Notes under the pieces: model-generated
Databases searched by the model: none
What the model saw: the letters and a program-made list of their open reading frames with translations, nothing else
What the model was told of the DNA's origin: nothing
Source of the DNA: Pseudomonas serboccidentalis
GTDB lineage: Bacteria; Pseudomonadota; Gammaproteobacteria; Pseudomonadales; Pseudomonadaceae
NCBI RefSeq assembly: GCF_028830055.1
Contig: NZ_CP101655.1
Location: 4,668,812 to 4,732,811 of the forward strand
Direction: 5' to 3'
Length of the DNA stretch: 64,000 nt
Position numbers and translations under genes: made by a program
Shown here: piece after piece, positions 60,311-64,000 of the stretch
Layout of the letters: each line of letters opens with the position of its first letter
How positions within the stretch are numbered: position 1 is the first letter of the stretch

Positions 60311-62161
60311 TTAAATGCTAGCGAGCGGGTTGGTCAGGGTGTGTTGCAAACGATAGTTGCTGTATTGCATCAAGTGCATGCGCAGCAACGAGCGGGTTGG
60401 CCATGGATCTTCGACGAACGCCTGGTGTTCGGCCTCCCACAACGTCGGCGAGACACGATCGCGCACAGCCTCGAAAGCCAGGTCGGTTTCCTCGCGCAAT
60501 ACTTGCCACAGCCGCGCATTGTTCAAGTCGTATTCCTTGGTCAGCCACAGCGCGATCTCGTGCAGATGCGTGAGGAACGCGGCATCGAGCACAAACATGC
60601 GCACCGGCTCGATATCCCCCGCGAACACCGTTGGCAGAATACCCGGCTGTACATGCGGTTGCAGGCTGTAACCCCGGCCTTCCAGCAATGGCGCGTACGT
60701 ACGGCCATCACCGAAGTCGCGGATCAGCAGGCTGCGTGCCATGCCGTCGGGGGAGAACAGCACCATGGTGTTCTGTTGATGGGCTTCAAGGCCGATGCCA
60801 TACATCAGGTAGATCGCCACCACCGGGTGGGTGACCACTTTGGCATATTCGCGGAACCAGTTTTCCACCTGGATCGCGCTGGCCCGCACGCCGTCACGTT
60901 CGATCAGATCAGTGAACAACGGACGACCGCTGCCCGGCAAACGGGTGAACAATGATGCCACGGTAATCGGCAGATAATCGTCGTTGCGCTCGAACGCAGG
61001 TTTGCTGGCGCGATAGACCACCGACAGATGGCGGCCCGGATGATCGTCTTGAGTGACCGCGTTCTTGTAGCGCACGCCGATTTCTTCCGGGAAGATTTCC
61101 AGTCGCTGGTCAAAGCCGTTTTCAGTTTCCAGAATCCGCGTAATCACCGTGCTGATGCGCGGCCCCATGTGAATCGACTTGGCTTGCAGGCTGCGCAGTT
61201 CGCTGGTCATCCACACGGCGATTGGCAGTTTGATCAGCGGTGCACAGTCGTCCAGCAGCGGCATCATGGTGCGATAGGACATGGTCGGCAGGGTGGTGAT
61301 GTCCGGGCCGTCGGTGATCAGAATGCCTTCTTCGATTTCCGTCGCGAAGGTCTTCAGCACGTAGGCTTGCAAGTGCCAGCCGTGAATCGGCAACGGTAGC
61401 CACTGGCGCTCGTCCAGGCCTTTGCGGTTGAGCGAAGCTTTCCATTGTTCCCATTGCGCCGGGAAGTTGCTGGCGAACCAGTCGTGATAACTGGTCACGT
61501 GCGGCATGCTCTCGCTTTTGGCGTGGTCGGCACGCAACGAGGCGATACGCAACGGCACTTGCGCGTTGAACTCGGGCGACAGTTGTTCGACTTCCTCATC
61601 GCCAAGGCCAGGCCGGGCTTTCCATGTCGGGTAGTACGGATGACCTTCCAGCGAACCCCACTGATCAAGCAGGATCGCCGCATCTTTGGTTTTGGCGTGC
61701 TGGCGCAGGTAGTCAGTGAAGCTGTCGAGGCCCTGTTCCCGGGCGGCCTGTTGCAGCCGGGCATTCCAGTGCTGGCGATGCTGACGGGCGTGCGCGTCGT
61801 TGGTCAGGCTGTTTTCCATGTCTGACTTGAGCCCGGCCACACCTTCGTCGGTGGGCTCGAAGTCGAAACTGTCACGCAGCACATCGAGCATGTCCTGGTG
61901 ACTGGTGATGATCTGGCGTACGCCTTCGTCGGTGACCAGCACCACGTCGCCGTCGTTGACCACAGTCTCGGCCGGGCCTTTGGCGATATCGGAAAAAGCC
62001 AGATGCGCGCGGCCGCCCTTGAGCGGGTAAGTGGCCTGGTTGCCCTCCACGGAGAAGCTCAGGGCCGAGCGGTCGAGAATGTTTTCTGCAAAAAGGCAGC
62101 GGATCAAGCGGCGCATGGCGTTTTTGCGCGAATAGGCGATCAGTGTCTTGAAGTCATCCAT
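60311..62161 (-). CDS. IucA/IucC-family NIS siderophore synthetase
   Basis: The 616-residue enzyme joins a carboxylic acid (citrate, a citrate derivative or 2-oxoglutarate) to an amine or alcohol with ATP. The family motifs are present: EGHPYYPTWKARPGLGDEEV near 171-190, LPIHGWH near 255, the ATP-site TMSYRTMMPLL near 293, KLPIAVWMTSELRSLQ near 308-325, and EAHQQNTMVLF with RSLLIRDFGDGRTY near 480-505. The C-terminal FhuF-like helical region is also seen. Length is normal. Only one synthetase gene falls inside the window; another may lie beyond 64 kb. Confidence 0.93.
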   Translation of the reverse strand: MDDFKTLIAYSRKNAMRRLIRCLFAENILDRSALSFSVEGNQATYPLKGGRAHLAFSDIAKGPAETVVNDGDVVLVTDEGVRQIITSHQDMLDVLRDSFDFEPTDEGVAGLKSDMENSLTNDAHARQHRQHWNARLQQAAREQGLDSFTDYLRQHAKTKDAAILLDQWGSLEGHPYYPTWKARPGLGDEEVEQLSPEFNAQVPLRIASLRADHAKSESMPHVTSYHDWFASNFPAQWEQWKASLNRKGLDERQWLPLPIHGWHLQAYVLKTFATEIEEGILITDGPDITTLPTMSYRTMMPLLDDCAPLIKLPIAVWMTSELRSLQAKSIHMGPRISTVITRILETENGFDQRLEIFPEEIGVRYKNAVTQDDHPGRHLSVVYRASKPAFERNDDYLPITVASLFTRLPGSGRPLFTDLIERDGVRASAIQVENWFREYAKVVTHPVVAIYLMYGIGLEAHQQNTMVLFSPDGMARSLLIRDFGDGRTYAPLLEGRGYSLQPHVQPGILPTVFAGDIEPVRMFVLDAAFLTHLHEIALWLTKEYDLNNARLWQVLREETDLAFEAVRDRVSPTLWEAEHQAFVEDPWPTRSLLRMHLMQYSNYRLQHTLTNPLASI

Positions 62162-62197
62162 ATCAGTGGTCTGCTCGTCGAAAAGTGAATAAAGAGA

Positions 62198-63358
62198 TCA
62201 CGCGGCGGCGTTTGTCATGCGTGGCCAGTGGCTCGGGAAGTAGTCGAGTGCCGAGTCGCGCAGGCCTTGCATGTAATCAACGCTCCACTGCAGGACTTCT
62301 TCGATATAGGGCACCTTGAGGTCGAAGCGCCTGGCCATTTCCACCAGTAGCACCAAGCCGTAGGCGACGTCTTCGTTGAAGGCACGGCTCTCGCGTTCGA
62401 TCACATAGCCGGCGCGGTTGTCGGCAGCGGGCACCATCGGTGCGAGGATGTCGTTGTAAGCCTGATTGGTGCGCAGAATCGAGAGCATGCTGCTCGGGTC
62501 GCGGATCTGCTCGCCGTAGGCTTCGACGATTTCCTGTTTCAGCGATTTGACCGAGGACAGGTCAATGCCCATGCGCTGGCTGATGACTGCGCACAGGTCC
62601 TGGCTTTCCTGATCCATGCGTTCGAGGAAATAGGCGCCCAGTTCCGGGCACTCGGTCCACCAGCACATGCGCTGCGGGAAAATCTTGCGGTGCCATTGGC
62701 CGTAGGGACCGATCAACCCATAGATCACCGAGCTGTGCATGATCGGGTTGCCCGGCGTCAGGGTGATTTCCAGATAGTTTTCCAGCAGCGTCACGCAGGG
62801 GCCGTACAGCCGGGTGAGTATTTTCTCCAACTGACGTCGGGCGGTTTGCGGCTCCCGGGCATGGGTGGCCACATACAGTTGGCTTTTGCCGCCGCCCATT
62901 TTGATCGACCGCCCCGGCGTCAGCTCGAACGCGGTGTGCGGCACATCCTTCATGCCCCAGATCACCAGGTTGGGGCGGTCGGGCAGGGTGGCTTCGGCCA
63001 GCCAGTCGAAACCGCAAAAGCCCGGAATCGCACCGATGTACACCGGTTTGCTGGCATTCAGATGCGGTGCAATATCCCTGAGGGTTTGCGGTCGGGCATG
63101 GGCTGGCACGGTGATGATGACGATGTCGGCATCTTCAACGGCGATCCTTGCATCGGTGGTCACCCGATCCAGTCGGGCCTGCAGTGTCGAACCGTCGGGC
63201 AACAGCGCCTGCATCGGCGTCTGACGGGCGTGTTGTTCGATGATTTCCAGATTGCTGGTGAGCATCGAAACCTGAACATCGGGCAGCTGCTTGAACAGGA
63301 TGGCGTTGAGATGGCCGGTCCTGCCGCCACCACAAATGGCGACTTTCAACAGATTCAT
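62198..63358 (-). CDS. Octopine/nopaline dehydrogenase-family oxidoreductase
   Basis: The 386-residue protein starts with a Rossmann motif KVAICGGGRTGHLNAILF. It continues with an NAD(P)-domain and the alpha-helical opine dehydrogenase domain, in which PGNPIMHSSVIYGLIGPYGQ near 208 holds the family His and Asn. Opine dehydrogenases join or split an amino acid and a keto acid through a secondary amine. Next to an SbnA-like gene it could split the opine-like SbnA product into 2,3-diaminopropionate and 2-oxoglutarate, the job of SbnB in Staphylococcus, although SbnB is from another family. This role is inference. The opine metallophore enzyme CntM belongs to the same broader group. Confidence 0.85.
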   Translation of the reverse strand: MNLLKVAICGGGRTGHLNAILFKQLPDVQVSMLTSNLEIIEQHARQTPMQALLPDGSTLQARLDRVTTDARIAVEDADIVIITVPAHARPQTLRDIAPHLNASKPVYIGAIPGFCGFDWLAEATLPDRPNLVIWGMKDVPHTAFELTPGRSIKMGGGKSQLYVATHAREPQTARRQLEKILTRLYGPCVTLLENYLEITLTPGNPIMHSSVIYGLIGPYGQWHRKIFPQRMCWWTECPELGAYFLERMDQESQDLCAVISQRMGIDLSSVKSLKQEIVEAYGEQIRDPSSMLSILRTNQAYNDILAPMVPAADNRAGYVIERESRAFNEDVAYGLVLLVEMARRFDLKVPYIEEVLQWSVDYMQGLRDSALDYFPSHWPRMTNAAA

Positions 63359-63386
63359 CGTGAGGCGTTCCTGTGTGTAGGGAGGG

Positions 63387-64000
63387 TCATGCGACGCTCA
63401 GTTGCAGGGGTGCGGAAGCAGATTCCAGCCATTGTGTCTTGCCCAGCCAGATGTCCAGTTGGGGGGCGATGCCCGGATCAATCAGATCGCGCTCCTGCAG
63501 CCATTTGTCGTCGAACACCGTGTGCAGGTACTTCTCACCGCCATCGGCAATCGGTACGACGACGTTGCCGGTCAGCACGCCTTTGTGGATCAGTTCCAGT
63601 GCCTTGAAAATCGCCCCTCCGGTTGAGCCGCCGACCAGCAGGGCGAAGTTGCGCGCGATGTAGCGAGCGGTTTCGAACGCCTGAGAATCGGTGACTTGCA
63701 CACCCAGATCGATGCAGCTGTAGTCGAGCACCAGACCCACGGTGTCGCCGGCTGGCGTACCGGTGCCCGATTGATAGTAGGGATAGCCGGGATGGCCGAA
63801 GACGATCGATCCGGCCGGTTCCACCGCGACGGTAACGGTGTCCGGGTTGTGCACTTTCAAACCGCGAGCGATGCCGGTCATCGAACCGCCGGTACCGACA
63901 CAACCGACGTAGGCGCCGATAACGCCTTCGGCCTGGCCAATGGTTTCGCGCACAAAATCACTGTAGCCACCTGCATTGGCCGCGTTGTCGGACTGGTTCA
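63387..64000 (-). CDS. SbnA-like cysteine-synthase-fold PLP enzyme, 5' end outside window
   Basis: About 204 C-terminal codons are present; the frame runs off the right edge in ...NQSDNAANAGGYSDF. It has the glycine-rich GCVGTGGSMTGIARGLK phosphate loop, VAVEPAGSIVFG, LLVGGSTGGAIFKALELI and a PIADGGEKYLHTVFDDKWL end, as in SbnA and other beta-substitution PLP enzymes. SbnA joins O-phosphoserine and glutamate for diaminopropionate synthesis. Context with an opine dehydrogenase and NIS synthetase favours this over plain cysteine synthase. The catalytic lysine lies outside the window and cannot be checked. Confidence 0.78.
   Translation of the reverse strand, partial: NQSDNAANAGGYSDFVRETIGQAEGVIGAYVGCVGTGGSMTGIARGLKVHNPDTVTVAVEPAGSIVFGHPGYPYYQSGTGTPAGDTVGLVLDYSCIDLGVQVTDSQAFETARYIARNFALLVGGSTGGAIFKALELIHKGVLTGNVVVPIADGGEKYLHTVFDDKWLQERDLIDPGIAPQLDIWLGKTQWLESASAPLQLSVA

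Noticed and set aside
63387..64000. Simple cysteine synthase (CysK) for sulfur assimilation
   Set aside because: The direct link to an opine dehydrogenase and NIS synthetase, and the sequence GSIVFG seen in SbnA, favour a siderophore role, although the missing N-terminal half leaves some doubt.

Overview
The window looks like chromosome of a fluorescent Pseudomonas (P. fluorescens/koreensis-type). The core genes are GC-rich with Pseudomonas codon use. REP/REPIN palindromes lie between genes, and there is an OprD-family porin, a selenocysteine formate dehydrogenase locus and iron-uptake genes of the FecI/FecR type. This assignment is inference from gene content; no rRNA gene is present to confirm it.

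Layout. 0-5.2 kb: small housekeeping or accessory genes on the minus strand (CPA1-type antiporter, Yip1-family membrane protein, SDR dehydrogenase, PatB/MalY-type C-S lyase), separated by REPINs. 5.3-14.4 kb: a complete selenocysteine unit on the plus strand. It holds the three formate dehydrogenase-N subunits, with an in-frame UGA and SECIS hairpin in the alpha subunit, then fdhE, selA, selB and the selenocysteine tRNA gene selC, which no ORF search would show. 14.4-18.4 kb: REPINs, an OprD porin, and a class III aminotransferase divergent from a TetR regulator. 18.4-22.35 kb: a lower-GC 1275-codon gene for a predicted PD-(D/E)xK nuclease - STAND NTPase - helical repeat protein, probably anti-phage. 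22.4-30 kb: lipoprotein, small hypothetical gene, OmpR/EnvZ-type two-component pair, a polyamine-type cluster (FAD oxidase, XRE-cupin regulator, glutamine-synthetase-like ligase), and a PhzF protein.

30-42.7 kb is accessory DNA: two GNAT genes; a three-gene CBASS anti-phage operon (HNH-SAVED effector, CD-NTase, stand-alone E2 enzyme); SDR, LysR and isochorismatase-family genes; a truncated ABC-ATPase relic; an orphan type VI PAAR - toxin - immunity cassette of low GC; and a stretch of gene debris (aldo/keto reductase tail, glutamine-synthetase-like fragment, frameshifted small gene). A degenerate short motif (GGCCAAAAGCAG-like) recurs at the borders of these cargo modules.

42.7-50.7 kb: a CHASE4-like/PAS/GGDEF/EAL protein, then a GntR regulator with a good sigma-54 type promoter and operator, an amino-acid ABC transporter and a gamma-glutamyltransferase. 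50.7-64 kb: a long minus-strand iron locus. Its biosynthetic part is an SbnA-like PLP enzyme (cut by the window end), an octopine-dehydrogenase-family enzyme, an IucA/IucC NIS synthetase, an MFS exporter and a class V PLP enzyme. It is followed by FecI, FecR, a TonB receptor with an STN signalling domain, and a FecBCD-type ABC importer. Together these predict synthesis, export, sensing and uptake of a diaminopropionate-containing siderophore in which an opine-dehydrogenase-like enzyme may replace SbnB.
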